NCBI GenBank assembly: GCA_022447625.1
Contig: JAKVAX010000018.1
Location: 1 to 64,000 of the forward strand
Source of the DNA: Flavobacteriales bacterium
Lineage (GTDB): Bacteria; Bacteroidota; Bacteroidia; Flavobacteriales_D; Sanyastnellaceae
DNA length: 64,000 nucleotides
Reading direction: 5' to 3'
Under the pieces are notes generated by a model. It saw nothing but the letters and a program-made list of their open reading frames with translations, ran no database searches and was not told the DNA's origin. A program made the translations under genes and the position numbers. This document shows, piece by piece, positions 45,236-54,296 of the stretch (position 1 is the first letter of the stretch; each line of letters begins with the position of its first letter).

Positions 45236-45937
45236 ATGAAACGACTAATCAGCTTAGCGGCGCTTATCGGGTGCGTCTCTATCAGTTCTCTGGGGCAGCA
45301 GTACGTAATCAAAGAAGAAGGGGATACCTTAAGCGGTGAGTCCTTGGTTTTTGTTGATCCAATCATGAAGGCTCCGTATTTCTTATTAGATAGTGTTCAG
45401 ATCAATTGGGATGATATTGCGCTAGCGCGGAATCAGCACGGTGTCTTTGTCAACGTTTCAGATATCTCTTCTGGAAAAGCCTCATTTGCTATGCGCATTC
45501 GCAAAGGTGAGCTTTCAATTTTCGAGAAGGTGGACATGAGTGTTTACGGGGAAGATGAGCTTCCAACTGAAATGCGCACTGGTCAAGAGCGCCGTCATTT
45601 AGCCAGAGGAAATATGGATTATCTCATGGATGAAGGAGAGCTATTCGCTCCAACCTATCAGAACCTTAGTCAAACGCTTCAGTCATCAGAACGAGCAATG
45701 GGACATCTCCAGGAAATGCGAAAGCATCAGTGGATAAAAAGAGGCCTTCTCTGCGGAGGTGCAGGTTTAGTCACGGCAAGTATCATCACTATGGACGGAG
45801 GTTTTGCTATCAGTCCGCAACTCATACTCGGTTTGATTTCAACCGGGAGTAGCTTCTTTGTCAACGCTGCCATCGATGATTATCGATGGATGGCTGTGGA
45901 ATCGTACAATATTGAGGCGAGCTTAGCTCAGAACTAA
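45236..45937 (+). CDS. Exported protein of unknown function
   Basis: The protein has 233 residues from the ATG at 45236, the first with a signal peptide (KRLISLAALIGCVSISSLGQ). A longer in-frame start at 45122 lacks one. A beta-rich N-half is followed by a helical linker and a hydrophobic segment near residues 175-220 (RGLLCGGAGLVTASIITMDGG; LILGLISTGSSFFVNAA). No known family is recognised. It carries a 13-base motif copy (45420-45432). Confidence 0.65.
   Translation: MKRLISLAALIGCVSISSLGQQYVIKEEGDTLSGESLVFVDPIMKAPYFLLDSVQINWDDIALARNQHGVFVNVSDISSGKASFAMRIRKGELSIFEKVDMSVYGEDELPTEMRTGQERRHLARGNMDYLMDEGELFAPTYQNLSQTLQSSERAMGHLQEMRKHQWIKRGLLCGGAGLVTASIITMDGGFAISPQLILGLISTGSSFFVNAAIDDYRWMAVESYNIEASLAQN
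45420..45432 (-). repeat. 13-base iterated motif, copy 6
   Basis: Exact copy, plus strand CGCTAGCGCGGAA, encoding ALARN. Confidence 0.85.
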
Positions 45938-45938
45938 A

Positions 45939-46700
45939 TTAGCGTGATTTGAATGCATTGATCGCATTTCGCGTGAAATCAGAGAGGACTAAGGTCCCTG
46001 ACATTGCTGCGCGCTCCATGAGTAATTCGTCCCAATGATCGGTTCCTTGCCAGAAGATCTCCTTTAACATGCGCATGGCTTCAGGGTTGCTGTTGGCTAA
46101 TTTATTCGCTAGCGCGGAAACGCCTTCGTCTAAGGCTTCAGCATCGTCAAAGATCTCAGCGTATAACCCTTTCTGTGCAGCCCATTCTGCCGAGCGCCAT
46201 TCGGTAGCATTGATTGCCAATTGGCTCATCGAAGAAGTACCAATTTTACGTTCTACAGCGGGTCCAACCACGAACGGACCGATTCCCACTGCTAATTCGC
46301 TCAGCTTCACAGCAGCAAATTTTGTAGCTAGACAGTAGTCAGCTGCGCTGGCCATTCCTACACCGCCACCAACGGCTTTCCCTTGCACACGGCCGATAAT
46401 GAGTTTCGGACATTTACGGGCGGCATTGATTACGTTCGCGAATCCAGAGAAAAAGGCTTTTCCCGTGGCCTCGTCGTCAATAGCAATGAGTTCATCAAAG
46501 CTCGCTCCAGCGCAGAAAGCGCGGTCTCCGGCTGACTTGAGAATGATCACCTTGGTGTCATCGTTTTTACCAGCTTCAGTGATTGATTCAGCTAGTGCTG
46601 CCAAGAGGTGACCTGGAAGTGAATTACTTGCTGGATGATAGAATTCGATCGTTGCAATCGATTCGTTGATCTCTGTTTTAACGTAGCCTTCTTGTGCCAT
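45939..46700 (-). CDS. Enoyl-CoA hydratase/isomerase
   Basis: The protein has 253 residues of the crotonase fold: SAGDRAFCAGASFDELIA for the first oxyanion loop, VQGKAVGGGVGMASAADYCLA for the second and the acid region KLSELAVGIGPFVVGPAV. It hydrates trans-2-enoyl-CoA or isomerises it in beta-oxidation or ring-degradation pathways. The start lies only 10 bases from the T-run of the citrate synthase terminator. It carries a 13-base motif copy (46107-46119). Confidence 0.88.
   Translation of the reverse strand: MAQEGYVKTEINESIATIEFYHPASNSLPGHLLAALAESITEAGKNDDTKVIILKSAGDRAFCAGASFDELIAIDDEATGKAFFSGFANVINAARKCPKLIIGRVQGKAVGGGVGMASAADYCLATKFAAVKLSELAVGIGPFVVGPAVERKIGTSSMSQLAINATEWRSAEWAAQKGLYAEIFDDAEALDEGVSALANKLANSNPEAMRMLKEIFWQGTDHWDELLMERAAMSGTLVLSDFTRNAINAFKSR
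46107..46119 (-). repeat. 13-base iterated motif, copy 7
   Basis: Exact copy, plus strand CGCTAGCGCGGAA. The gene's coding strand reads codons for SALA. It lies only 0.7 kb from copy 6. Confidence 0.85.
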
Positions 46701-46710
46701 GATAGGGAAT

Positions 46711-46739
46711 AAAAAAAGCCCTTCCGAAATCGGAAGGGC
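46711..46739 (-). terminator. Terminator after gltA
   Basis: On the minus strand a 9-bp stem GCCCTTCCG/CGGAAGGGC with loop ATTT runs into seven T residues. It ends 10 bases before the enoyl-CoA hydratase start. Confidence 0.9.
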
Positions 46740-46756
46740 ATATAAAGAGGTGGTTA

Positions 46757-48043
46757 TTATCTATTTTCTACAGGAACGTAGTCACGTGCGTTCGCCCCAG
46801 TGTAGATCTGACGTGGACGTCCAATTGGGTCTCCGTTTTCGATCATTTCTTTCCACTGTGCGATCCATCCTGGTAGACGCCCAATAGCGAACATCACAGT
46901 GAACATCTCAGTAGGGATACCAAGCGCACGGTAGATGATACCGCTGTAGAAGTCTACGTTAGGGTAAAGACCACGTGCTACAAAGTATTCGTCTTTCAAC
47001 GCTACTTCTTCTAGTTCTTTTGCAATGTCAAGAACAGGATCATTTACTCCAAGTGCAGCGAGTACATCGTCAGCAGCTTTTTTAATGATCTTAGCTCGCG
47101 GATCGAAGTTTTTGTAAACTCGGTGTCCGAAGCCCATCAAGCGGAAGCTGTCAGTCTTATCCTTCGCTTTGTCTACCCATGTTTGCAGACCGCTACCATC
47201 TTCACGAATGGTCTCAAGCATTTCGATGACTGCCTGGTTAGCACCACCGTGAAGTGGTCCCCAAAGTGCAGCGATACCAGCTGAGATAGAAGAGTAGAGG
47301 TTTGCTTGAGAAGAACCTACGATACGTACTGTTGAAGCTGAACAGTTTTGCTCGTGATCTGCGTGCAGGATCAATAGCTTGTTCAGAGCATCGTTGATGA
47401 TTGGATCAACAGTGTAGTCATTTGACGGCAGACCGAACATCATGTTCAAGAAGTTCTCAGTGTATGAGAGCTTGTTGTCTGGGTAAGTCAAAGGGTGACC
47501 AAGGTTGTTTTTGTATGCTTGAGCAGCTAGGGTTGGTAGCTTTGCGATCAAGCGGTGAATCGTCAATTCAATGTCTTTGAACGGACGATTTGGGTTCTGT
47601 GATTCTGGGTAGAACGTAGACAAACTTGAGATCATCGACGAAAGAATTCCCATCGGGTGTGCATCCGTAGGGAACGCTTCGAAGAAGCGACGCATATCTT
47701 CGTGTACCAATGTGTGGTGAGTGATGCTGTCAGTGAAGTAGCTCAACTGATCAGAATTTGGAAGTTCACCATACATGAGGAGGTAAGCTACTTCAAGGAA
47801 GCTTGCCTTTTCTGCCAACTGTTCGATCGGATAACCGCGGTAACGGAGAATTCCTTTTTCACCGTCGAGGAAAGTAATTGCGCTCTTGGTAGATCCAGTG
47901 TTCTTAAATCCGGAATCAAGGGTGATGTACCCCGTCATTCCACGTAGTTTGGAAATATCAATTGCTTTCTCTCCTTCAGATCCTTCAATAACGGGGAGTT
48001 CATATTCCTGTCCATTGAGGATAATCCGCGCCGTTTCGCTCAT
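46757..48043 (-). CDS. gltA: Citrate synthase
   Basis: The protein has 428 residues from the ATG at 48043, the usual start SETARIILNG. Signature regions are GFGHRVYKNFDPRAKI, LWGPLHGGANQAVIEML and VDFYSGIIYRALGIP. The active-site His residues are in HGG and GHRVY, and the Asp is in VDFYSG. It condenses oxaloacetate and acetyl-CoA at the entry to the TCA cycle. It is the hexameric bacterial type, judging by length and N-terminal extension. Confidence 0.96.
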   Translation of the reverse strand: MSETARIILNGQEYELPVIEGSEGEKAIDISKLRGMTGYITLDSGFKNTGSTKSAITFLDGEKGILRYRGYPIEQLAEKASFLEVAYLLMYGELPNSDQLSYFTDSITHHTLVHEDMRRFFEAFPTDAHPMGILSSMISSLSTFYPESQNPNRPFKDIELTIHRLIAKLPTLAAQAYKNNLGHPLTYPDNKLSYTENFLNMMFGLPSNDYTVDPIINDALNKLLILHADHEQNCSASTVRIVGSSQANLYSSISAGIAALWGPLHGGANQAVIEMLETIREDGSGLQTWVDKAKDKTDSFRLMGFGHRVYKNFDPRAKIIKKAADDVLAALGVNDPVLDIAKELEEVALKDEYFVARGLYPNVDFYSGIIYRALGIPTEMFTVMFAIGRLPGWIAQWKEMIENGDPIGRPRQIYTGANARDYVPVENR

Positions 48044-48122
48044 TATTTGTTGGTTTTTTGGGATGTCTAAATGGGTGTGCAATATAGGAAGAATTAAAGT
48101 GCGAATATCACATGATTCTCAT

Positions 48123-48150
48123 CAAAAAAAATGAGGCGATGAACGCCTCA
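48123..48150 (-). terminator. Terminator after the thioredoxin gene
   Basis: The minus strand has TGAGGCG/CGCCTCA (48132-48150, loop TTCAT) followed by eight T residues. Confidence 0.88.
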
Positions 48151-48166
48151 AATCTCGTATAACAGT

Positions 48167-48709
48167 CTATTGGAAAGTTGGTTTAAAGTTATCTCGATAA
48201 TCTTCCCAAGCCTGTTGTGTATTTTCTGATTTATGACCGTCGTCTGCAAAGAATCGTAGGTATATTTCAATCTGCTGCGGACTCTGCATTCCTCGTACTC
48301 CAGTGATCATCTTTTGATCCTCATCAAGAAAGACGACAGTGGGGTAGGCGCTCACGCGCATCGCGCGAGTTAATTGGTGTACACCATTACGGCCGGCTTT
48401 GTTCGGAACGTAATCTGGGTTCGTGTACTCTTGACCTTGGAATGTCACTGGATCTGGTGATTCAGCGTCAAACTTCACAGCGTAGTAGTTGGCATTGACA
48501 TACTGAACTACGTCTGTGTTAGAGAAGGTGTTCTTTTCCATCATTTTACAAGGCCCACACCATTTGGTGTAAACGTCAATCATGATCTTACGTGGTTCTT
48601 TCTTCTGGGCTGCCAGCGCTTCTTCGATGGTCATCCAGTGAATTTCAGATTGCTGCGCCACAGTGGTAAACATCAGCAATGTTAGAATAGAGGTCAATAA
48701 TACTCTCAT
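48167..48709 (-). CDS. Exported thioredoxin-fold protein
   Basis: The protein has 180 residues. The signal peptide ends at TTVAQ. The active site is YTKWCGPCKMM near residue 50, with cis-proline AYPTVVFLD near 120. It is the DUF255/thioredoxin_7 kind of thiol-disulfide oxidoreductase, probably periplasmic. It stands alone between terminators. Confidence 0.88.
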   Translation of the reverse strand: MRVLLTSILTLLMFTTVAQQSEIHWMTIEEALAAQKKEPRKIMIDVYTKWCGPCKMMEKNTFSNTDVVQYVNANYYAVKFDAESPDPVTFQGQEYTNPDYVPNKAGRNGVHQLTRAMRVSAYPTVVFLDEDQKMITGVRGMQSPQQIEIYLRFFADDGHKSENTQQAWEDYRDNFKPTFQ

Positions 48710-48769
48710 GGTGTAGATCGTTGATAAACAAGGTGTACGGAGAATTCCCAGTAACGATTCAAATATCCG

Positions 48770-48794
48770 AAAAAAAAGCGCCCCGAAGGGCGCT
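48770..48794 (-). terminator. Terminator after the peptide transporter
   Basis: The minus strand has AGCGCCC/GGGCGCT with loop TTCG, then seven or eight T residues. Confidence 0.93.
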
Positions 48795-48821
48795 ATATGG
48801 TTTAAAGATGTTAATCTCAGC

Positions 48822-50285
48822 TTATTCTACACCGTGCATAAGCTTCGTCAAAGGCTTGCTTAGAACGGCGATTAGAATCGCAAATCCGACAAGGACGAAA
48901 CCAATGGTAGAGAACGTGTCAACGTACTTCTCAAGACCTTCAGCCAATGAAAGTGATTCTCCACCTTCTTCACCTCCAGTCAAGGTTGCAATCGCACCAG
49001 CCAAGTAGTTAGCCATCGCAAACGATAGGAACCACCCACCCATTGCTGTACCCGCAATGTGTTTAGGCGCTAGCTTAGTTACCATTGACAGACCAATAGG
49101 AGAGAGGAAGAGCTCTCCCGTTGTATGCAACATGTAAAGGAACACCAATGTCAATAGGGGCACTTGGAAATCGCTCTCGAATTGAAGACCTACAAGGGTA
49201 ATCAAGAACCCGAGACCGAGCTGAAGAATACCGAGAGAGAACTTCATTGGAATCGATGGGTTACGGCCTTTTTGAGAAAGTTTCACCCACATCACCGAGA
49301 AGATCGATCCAAAGAGGATAATAAAGGCAGGGTTGAAGAACTGCGTCATGGAGGCTGGCATCGTCCAGCCAAGTATTTCACGGCTAACATTACGGTCAGC
49401 GAAGAGCGTCAACGAAGTTCCTGCTTGTTCAAAACAAGCCCAGAATACCACGTTGATAATCATCATAATCACCAAGGCAATCATACGATCACGCCATACG
49501 GGTCCTTCTTTGGCACCCGCTGTAATCAGCTGAATGGCCACTCCTATGAAGATCAAAATCAGGAGTATCCATAAATACTCTGCCAATGAGATCAAGTAGA
49601 AACATACAGGAACGATTAACAACGACACAATGGTAATCAAACCAGCCACATTCAATGGACCAGCGACTTTCTTAAGTCCTGCCTCGCGAATGTCAAGTCC
49701 TTCTGCAGCTTCGTAGTTCTTGCGTCCGAAGAAGAAGATGGCAAACCCAAGCAACATACCGAACCCAGCGAGGGCGAACCCTTTCTCGAATCCATAAGTC
49801 TCACCTACATAAGCCACAACGGTGGTGGCAAGGAGGGCTCCAATGTTAATTCCAATGTAGAAAATCGTAAACCCGGAATCTCGTCGAGGATCTCCGTCTT
49901 GATAAAGCTTACCTACAATGGTGGATATGTTCGCTTTAAAGTATCCATTACCCACAATGATGGCCCCCATACCAATAAGAAGGAAGTCTTCGCTCCCTCC
50001 AAGGATTAAGAACTCACCAATAGACATCAAGACAGCACCCAATAGGATCGCATATCGATATCCAAGGAATTTATCAGCCATACGTCCTCCGAGAACGGGA
50101 GCTGCGTATACCAGCGCGGTGTAGGCACCGTAAATGATGCTGGCTTCCGCATCACCTTTCATTAGTGATTTAACCAAGTATAAGGTGAGGAGAACACGCA
50201 TTCCGTAGTAACAGAATCGTTCCCACATTTCAGAGAAGAATAGGGTCATCAGTCCCTTAGGATGCCCTGTAGGTGCAGTACTCAT
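48822..50285 (-). CDS. POT-family proton:oligopeptide symporter
   Basis: The protein has 487 residues and about 12-14 membrane helices. Family marks are ERFCYYGMR (the ExxERFxYY motif near residue 17), GNGYFKANISTIVGKLY and FYIGINIGALLAT. It takes up di- and tripeptides with protons. The C-terminus is short and charged. It lies next to the DPP4-like peptidase gene, which is transcribed in the same direction, fitting joint use of peptides. Confidence 0.93.
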   Translation of the reverse strand: MSTAPTGHPKGLMTLFFSEMWERFCYYGMRVLLTLYLVKSLMKGDAEASIIYGAYTALVYAAPVLGGRMADKFLGYRYAILLGAVLMSIGEFLILGGSEDFLLIGMGAIIVGNGYFKANISTIVGKLYQDGDPRRDSGFTIFYIGINIGALLATTVVAYVGETYGFEKGFALAGFGMLLGFAIFFFGRKNYEAAEGLDIREAGLKKVAGPLNVAGLITIVSLLIVPVCFYLISLAEYLWILLILIFIGVAIQLITAGAKEGPVWRDRMIALVIMMIINVVFWACFEQAGTSLTLFADRNVSREILGWTMPASMTQFFNPAFIILFGSIFSVMWVKLSQKGRNPSIPMKFSLGILQLGLGFLITLVGLQFESDFQVPLLTLVFLYMLHTTGELFLSPIGLSMVTKLAPKHIAGTAMGGWFLSFAMANYLAGAIATLTGGEEGGESLSLAEGLEKYVDTFSTIGFVLVGFAILIAVLSKPLTKLMHGVE

Positions 50286-50360
50286 ATGTTTGGATTAAGG
50301 GTTAGTGTTTTTCGTCCAGCGTAAATCTAGCAAATTTCGCCAGCGCTAACTATCAGTGTT

Positions 50361-52565
50361 TTAGAGGTTCTCGAGAGTGTAGTCAAGCATCATTGTGAAG
50401 AGGTGCAAGCGTGTATTCCCTCCATAAATCCCGTGATTCTTGTTCGGATAAATGAAGAGATCAAACTGCTTATTGGCTTTCACCATCGCATCAATCATCT
50501 CCATTGTATTCTGGTAGTGCACATTATCATCCGCGCTTCCGTGGATGAGGAAGTACTTGCCTTCTAGCTTATCAACATGGTTGATAGGAGAGTTGTCATC
50601 ATATCCAGAAGCATTCTCTTGCGGTGTGCGCATGAAACGCTCTGTGTAAATCGTGTCGTAGTAACGCCAGTTAGTTACCGGAGCAACCGCAATACCCATC
50701 GTGTACACTTCAGCTCCCTTTGTCATACACAAAGAGGTCATGTAACCACCGTAGCTCCATCCCTGGATTCCGATACGTTCAGCGTCAACGTACTCTTGAT
50801 CACCCATGTACTTTGCGAAGTCGATGAAGTCTTCTGTTTCATACTTTCCAAGTTGCATGTACGTTGAGTGCTTGAAGTCACGTCCGCGGTACATTGTTCC
50901 TCGAGGGTCAACACTTACTACGATGTAACCGTTTTGAGCGAGCAACTGGTGGTAGAGGTAATTTGAACCTCCCCAAGAATCAGATACGGTGTTGTGTCCT
51001 GGTCCTCCGTAGATAGCTACGTACACTGGGTACTTCTTCGCAGGATCAAAATCAGCAGGTTTGATCATCCAACAATTCAAGGCGTCACCATTGCGGTTGT
51101 CGAAAGTGAAGAATTCCTTTTGACCTAGGTCGTACTTCTTAAGCGTCTTCTTCAAACGTGAGTTATCCTTCAAGACACGTAGTTCTTTCCCTTTGCTGTC
51201 GTGAAGCGAGATGTAGTAAGGGGTGTTCGCGTCTGTGTGGTAGTTGATGTAGTACTTACATCCTTCACTAAATACGGCGCTGTTCGAACCTTTACGCGTA
51301 CTCAGTTGCTTCTTCTTTCCGCGCTTGATACTCACAGAATAAACATGCTGCTCAATGGCAGAAACCTCAGAAGAAGAATAGAACACTTGTCCTTTGTCTT
51401 GATCAAGTCCGAGGAATTCAATCACATCCCATTCTCCTTTTGTGAGCTGCTTGACAACGTTTCCGCTCATATCGAAACAGTAGATGTGGTTGTAACCATC
51501 GCGCTCTGAATTCCACAGGAAGGTCTTTCCGTCTTCCAAGAAAATGAGATTGTCGTTGATCTCAATGTAAGTGTCAGCCTTCTCTTCGAATACCACTTTT
51601 GTAGGAATAGTGAATGGATCGTCTGGAGAGATGTTGGTCATCAAGAACTCTAGGTGGTTCTGGTGACGATTCATACGCATCACGCAAAGACGATTGTTGT
51701 TCAAGGTCCACTTGATACGTGGAATGTAGATGTCTTGCTCGGTGCCAATGTCTACTGGTTTTGACATTTCCTCTTCAAGGTCGTAAACCAAAATATTGAC
51801 GAGGCTATTCTTTTCGTCGGCCTTCGGGTACTTGAAGGTGTATTGATCAGGGTAAAGCTCCCCGTACATAGCCATTTGGAACTGCTTAACGCGGTCTTCA
51901 TTGAACTTGTAATATGCCAAGCGGTCTCCGTTTGGCGACCAGTACATTCCCTTGTCAAATCCGAATTCCTCTTCGTATACCCAGTCTGTAGCACCGTTGA
52001 TGATCACGTTCTCTTTTCCGTCAGCCGTAACTTGAACTTCTGTACGGAACTGGATGTCTGTAATGAAGATGTTGTTGTCACGAATGAAAGCTACTTTGTC
52101 AGCAGCAGGAGAGAAAGTAGCCAGGCGCTGTTTTCCCTTTTTGGCGTCAGCCAGTGGAAAGGCTCTTTTCTTCTCGATGTTATACACGTAGTAGTTTGCT
52201 CTTGTACTGTATCGGTAGATCGACTCTGTATCGGTGGAGATCAACATCATCTTTTCATCGGCACTGAATTCGTAATCGTCAATTCCTGTGCTCGCATCAT
52301 TGAAGATGTCTTTTGACGTTGCAAGTGTTGCCACTTTCTTCCCCGTTTCAAATGAGTACTTCACAATCTCAGATCCGTTTTCCTGAGAGTATTCAAGACT
52401 TGTGTAGTGCACTCCGTCAGACATTGAGCGGAGGCCTCCTACGTACTCTGGTCTGAACTCTCCTGAGTACCAGATGAGTTCATTTGAAAGTTCTTGTTTC
52501 TGCGCTAGCGCGGAATAGGGCAGCGCTAAGAGCATGATGAAGCTAATTGCGAAAAGGTGTTTCAT
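50361..52565 (-). CDS. S9 prolyl dipeptidyl peptidase (DPP4-like), exported
   Basis: The protein has 734 residues. The signal peptide ends at PYSALAQ. The N-terminal beta-propeller (about 40-490, with EEFGFDKGMYWSPNGDRLAY) includes the DPP4 Glu pair region WVYEEEFGF. The alpha/beta-hydrolase has the serine in GWSYGGY (about residue 607), the Asp in GSADDNVH and the His in NKNHGIYG. It cuts X-Pro dipeptides from peptides outside or in the periplasm. A 13-base motif copy lies in the signal peptide (52503-52515). Confidence 0.93.
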   Translation of the reverse strand: MKHLFAISFIMLLALPYSALAQKQELSNELIWYSGEFRPEYVGGLRSMSDGVHYTSLEYSQENGSEIVKYSFETGKKVATLATSKDIFNDASTGIDDYEFSADEKMMLISTDTESIYRYSTRANYYVYNIEKKRAFPLADAKKGKQRLATFSPAADKVAFIRDNNIFITDIQFRTEVQVTADGKENVIINGATDWVYEEEFGFDKGMYWSPNGDRLAYYKFNEDRVKQFQMAMYGELYPDQYTFKYPKADEKNSLVNILVYDLEEEMSKPVDIGTEQDIYIPRIKWTLNNNRLCVMRMNRHQNHLEFLMTNISPDDPFTIPTKVVFEEKADTYIEINDNLIFLEDGKTFLWNSERDGYNHIYCFDMSGNVVKQLTKGEWDVIEFLGLDQDKGQVFYSSSEVSAIEQHVYSVSIKRGKKKQLSTRKGSNSAVFSEGCKYYINYHTDANTPYYISLHDSKGKELRVLKDNSRLKKTLKKYDLGQKEFFTFDNRNGDALNCWMIKPADFDPAKKYPVYVAIYGGPGHNTVSDSWGGSNYLYHQLLAQNGYIVVSVDPRGTMYRGRDFKHSTYMQLGKYETEDFIDFAKYMGDQEYVDAERIGIQGWSYGGYMTSLCMTKGAEVYTMGIAVAPVTNWRYYDTIYTERFMRTPQENASGYDDNSPINHVDKLEGKYFLIHGSADDNVHYQNTMEMIDAMVKANKQFDLFIYPNKNHGIYGGNTRLHLFTMMLDYTLENL
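52503..52515 (-). repeat. 13-base iterated motif, copy 8
   Basis: Exact copy, plus strand CGCTAGCGCGGAA. On the coding strand it covers codons for SALA at the signal peptidase site of the DPP4-like protein. Confidence 0.85.
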
Positions 52566-52579
52566 TTCAAGCGAGGGTT

Positions 52580-52587
52580 TATCTTTG
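52580..52587 (+). promoter_or_regulatory. -7 box for the GlcD-like gene
   Basis: TATCTTTG (TAnnTTTG) 54 bases before the start at 52642. Confidence 0.5.
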
Positions 52588-52641
52588 GCTCAAGGCGCCC
52601 GAATATAGGCATTACAGACGTTTTCCGAATTTAAGCACAAG

Positions 52642-54069
52642 ATGTACACCAAAATTTCTGAAACACACCTGCGGTCTATTTCATCCATTGTCGGTGAAGA
52701 ACACTGCCATAGTTCATTAGATCAACGAAAAGCCTACGGTCGAGATGAAACTGAAGACTTGAGTTTTCCCCCCGAAGCAGTTGTTACTCCTGCGAATACT
52801 GAAGAAGTCAGCAAGGTGATGGCTTACTGCTTTGAACAAGGGATTCCCGTGACTCCAATTGGTGGTCAGACAGGGCTCAGCGGTGGTGCTCTGAGTGTGT
52901 ACGGTGGGGTAGGGCTATCCTTAAAGCGCCTCAATCAAATAATAGAGATTGATACGAAGAACCTACAGGTAATTACCCAGCCAGCAGTCATCGTAGAAGA
53001 ACTTCAAAATGCTTGCGCAGAACATGGACTATTATATGCACCTGACCCTGCAAGCCGCGGAACATGTTGGATAGGAGGGAACCTAGCCGAGAATTCAGGT
53101 GGACCACGGGCAGTTAAGTACGGCGTCACCAAAGACTGGGTGTTGAATCTGGAAGTCGTCCTTCCTAATGGAGAGGTGATGGAGACGGGGGCGAATACAT
53201 TAAAGAACAGCACTGGCTATAACCTGACTCAGCTCATGGTGGGCTCCGAAGGGACCCTCGGGGTTATTACACGTGCTACCTTAAAGCTGATTCCAAAGCC
53301 AAAGCGTAACATTCTACTCTTGGTACCCTTCGCCTCATCCGTGGATGCCTGTTCAGCTGTTTCTGACATATTCAGAGCAGGAATCACACCTTCTGCTCTT
53401 GAGTTTATGGAACGCGCAGCCATCGAATTGGCCATGGAGTTTACCGGGTCACATGAACTGGAATTGGCTGATGATACAGAAGCTCATCTATTAATCGAAG
53501 TAGATGGCAATCATGAGCAAATCCTGATGTCTGATTGTGAAACCATCATGACTGTAGTGGAAGAGCACGGCGCTGGCGAGGTTCTTTTTGCTGAAGACCA
53601 AGCGCAGAAGGATAAACTATGGTTCCTTAGAAGGAGAGTAGGTGAGGCTGTGAAAGCTAAGAGTATCTACAAGGAAGAAGACACTGTGGTACCAAGGTAT
53701 GCACTCCCTGAATTATTGCACGGAATCAAAAAGATTGGCCTAACTATTGGATTCCAAAGTGTGTGCTACGGGCATGCGGGTGATGGAAACCTTCATGTGA
53801 ATATTCTGAAGGGGGATATGAGTAACGAGCTGTGGGACAAAGAACTACCTGCGGCCATTCGCTCGATCTTTGAATTGGTAGTTTCGCTCGGCGGCACGTT
53901 GAGTGGGGAACATGGAATTGGCTTGGTGCAAAAGGATTACATGGATATTGCATTCAAACCAAATGTTCTAGATCTTATGTGGGAGACGAAGAAAGTGTTC
54001 GATCCGAAGCTAATAATGAATCCTGGGAAGGTGTTCCCATCATACTATTGGAAAGGCAATATTATGTAG
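52642..54069 (+). CDS. FAD-binding oxidase, GlcD/D-lactate dehydrogenase-like
   Basis: The protein has 475 residues. A PCMH-type FAD domain (PIGGQTGLSGGAL near residue 72; APDPASRGTCWIGGNLAENSGGPRAVKYG) is followed by an FAD-oxidase C-terminal domain (CYGHAGDGNLHVNI, GEHGIGLVQKDYM). It oxidises a 2-hydroxy acid such as glycolate or D-lactate. No iron-sulfur partner (GlcF) is adjacent, which suggests a single-subunit form. Confidence 0.9.
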   Translation: MYTKISETHLRSISSIVGEEHCHSSLDQRKAYGRDETEDLSFPPEAVVTPANTEEVSKVMAYCFEQGIPVTPIGGQTGLSGGALSVYGGVGLSLKRLNQIIEIDTKNLQVITQPAVIVEELQNACAEHGLLYAPDPASRGTCWIGGNLAENSGGPRAVKYGVTKDWVLNLEVVLPNGEVMETGANTLKNSTGYNLTQLMVGSEGTLGVITRATLKLIPKPKRNILLLVPFASSVDACSAVSDIFRAGITPSALEFMERAAIELAMEFTGSHELELADDTEAHLLIEVDGNHEQILMSDCETIMTVVEEHGAGEVLFAEDQAQKDKLWFLRRRVGEAVKAKSIYKEEDTVVPRYALPELLHGIKKIGLTIGFQSVCYGHAGDGNLHVNILKGDMSNELWDKELPAAIRSIFELVVSLGGTLSGEHGIGLVQKDYMDIAFKPNVLDLMWETKKVFDPKLIMNPGKVFPSYYWKGNIM

Positions 54070-54084
54070 ATGTTAAATCTACTC

Positions 54085-54114
54085 TTGTATCATACGATTT
54101 TCATCCTATATTTG
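54085..54114 (+). promoter_or_regulatory. Strong promoter of the candidate small RNA
   Basis: TTG at 54085-54087, 19 bases, then TATATTTG at 54107-54114. It has perfect spacing and both elements, the best promoter in the window. Confidence 0.75.
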
Positions 54115-54118
54115 AAGA

Positions 54119-54249
54119 GCTCAGTAAGAGAGAGGCTGAGCAAAGTTAGTTGAGATAGGTTGGCCTTTCGAGGTAAACCGCATGAGTAATTTATAGTTTT
54201 TAGTTTTTCAGTTTAAGCCATTGAGTCCCGCAAAAGTGTGGGACTTTTT
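54119..54249 (+). ncRNA. Candidate small RNA or structured leader, about 130 nt
   Basis: It begins at the predicted start site with a hairpin (GCTCAG 54119-54124 with CTGAGC 54136-54141). A second hairpin at 54158-54179 has CCT/AGG around a TTCG tetraloop, framed by GGTT/AACC. An A/T-rich stretch and a terminator with a five-T run (54224-54249) follow. No start codon with a useful frame is present. The next gene, fabI, has its own promoter-like box after the terminator, so this is more likely a separate RNA than a fabI leader. I cannot name the family. Confidence 0.6.
54224..54249 (+). terminator. Terminator of the candidate small RNA
   Basis: The stem AGTCCCGCA/TGTGGGACT (one G-U pair) with loop AAAG runs into TTTTT. 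Confidence 0.85.
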
Positions 54250-54274
54250 GGTTTATTATAATCTCGTAGCTTTA
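54248..54274 (+). promoter_or_regulatory. Possible fabI promoter
   Basis: TTG at 54248-54250 and TAGCTTTA at 54267-54274 (one base from TAnnTTTG), 16 bases apart and 22 bases before the fabI ATG. The spacing is short, so it is weak or only partly like the consensus. Confidence 0.4.
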
Positions 54275-54296
54275 CCGCCCAATTAAACACCCCATT

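Noticed and set aside
54119-54249. SRP RNA or tmRNA
   Set aside because: The GGAAGGAAGCAGC-type SRP loop and the tRNA-like ends of tmRNA are absent.
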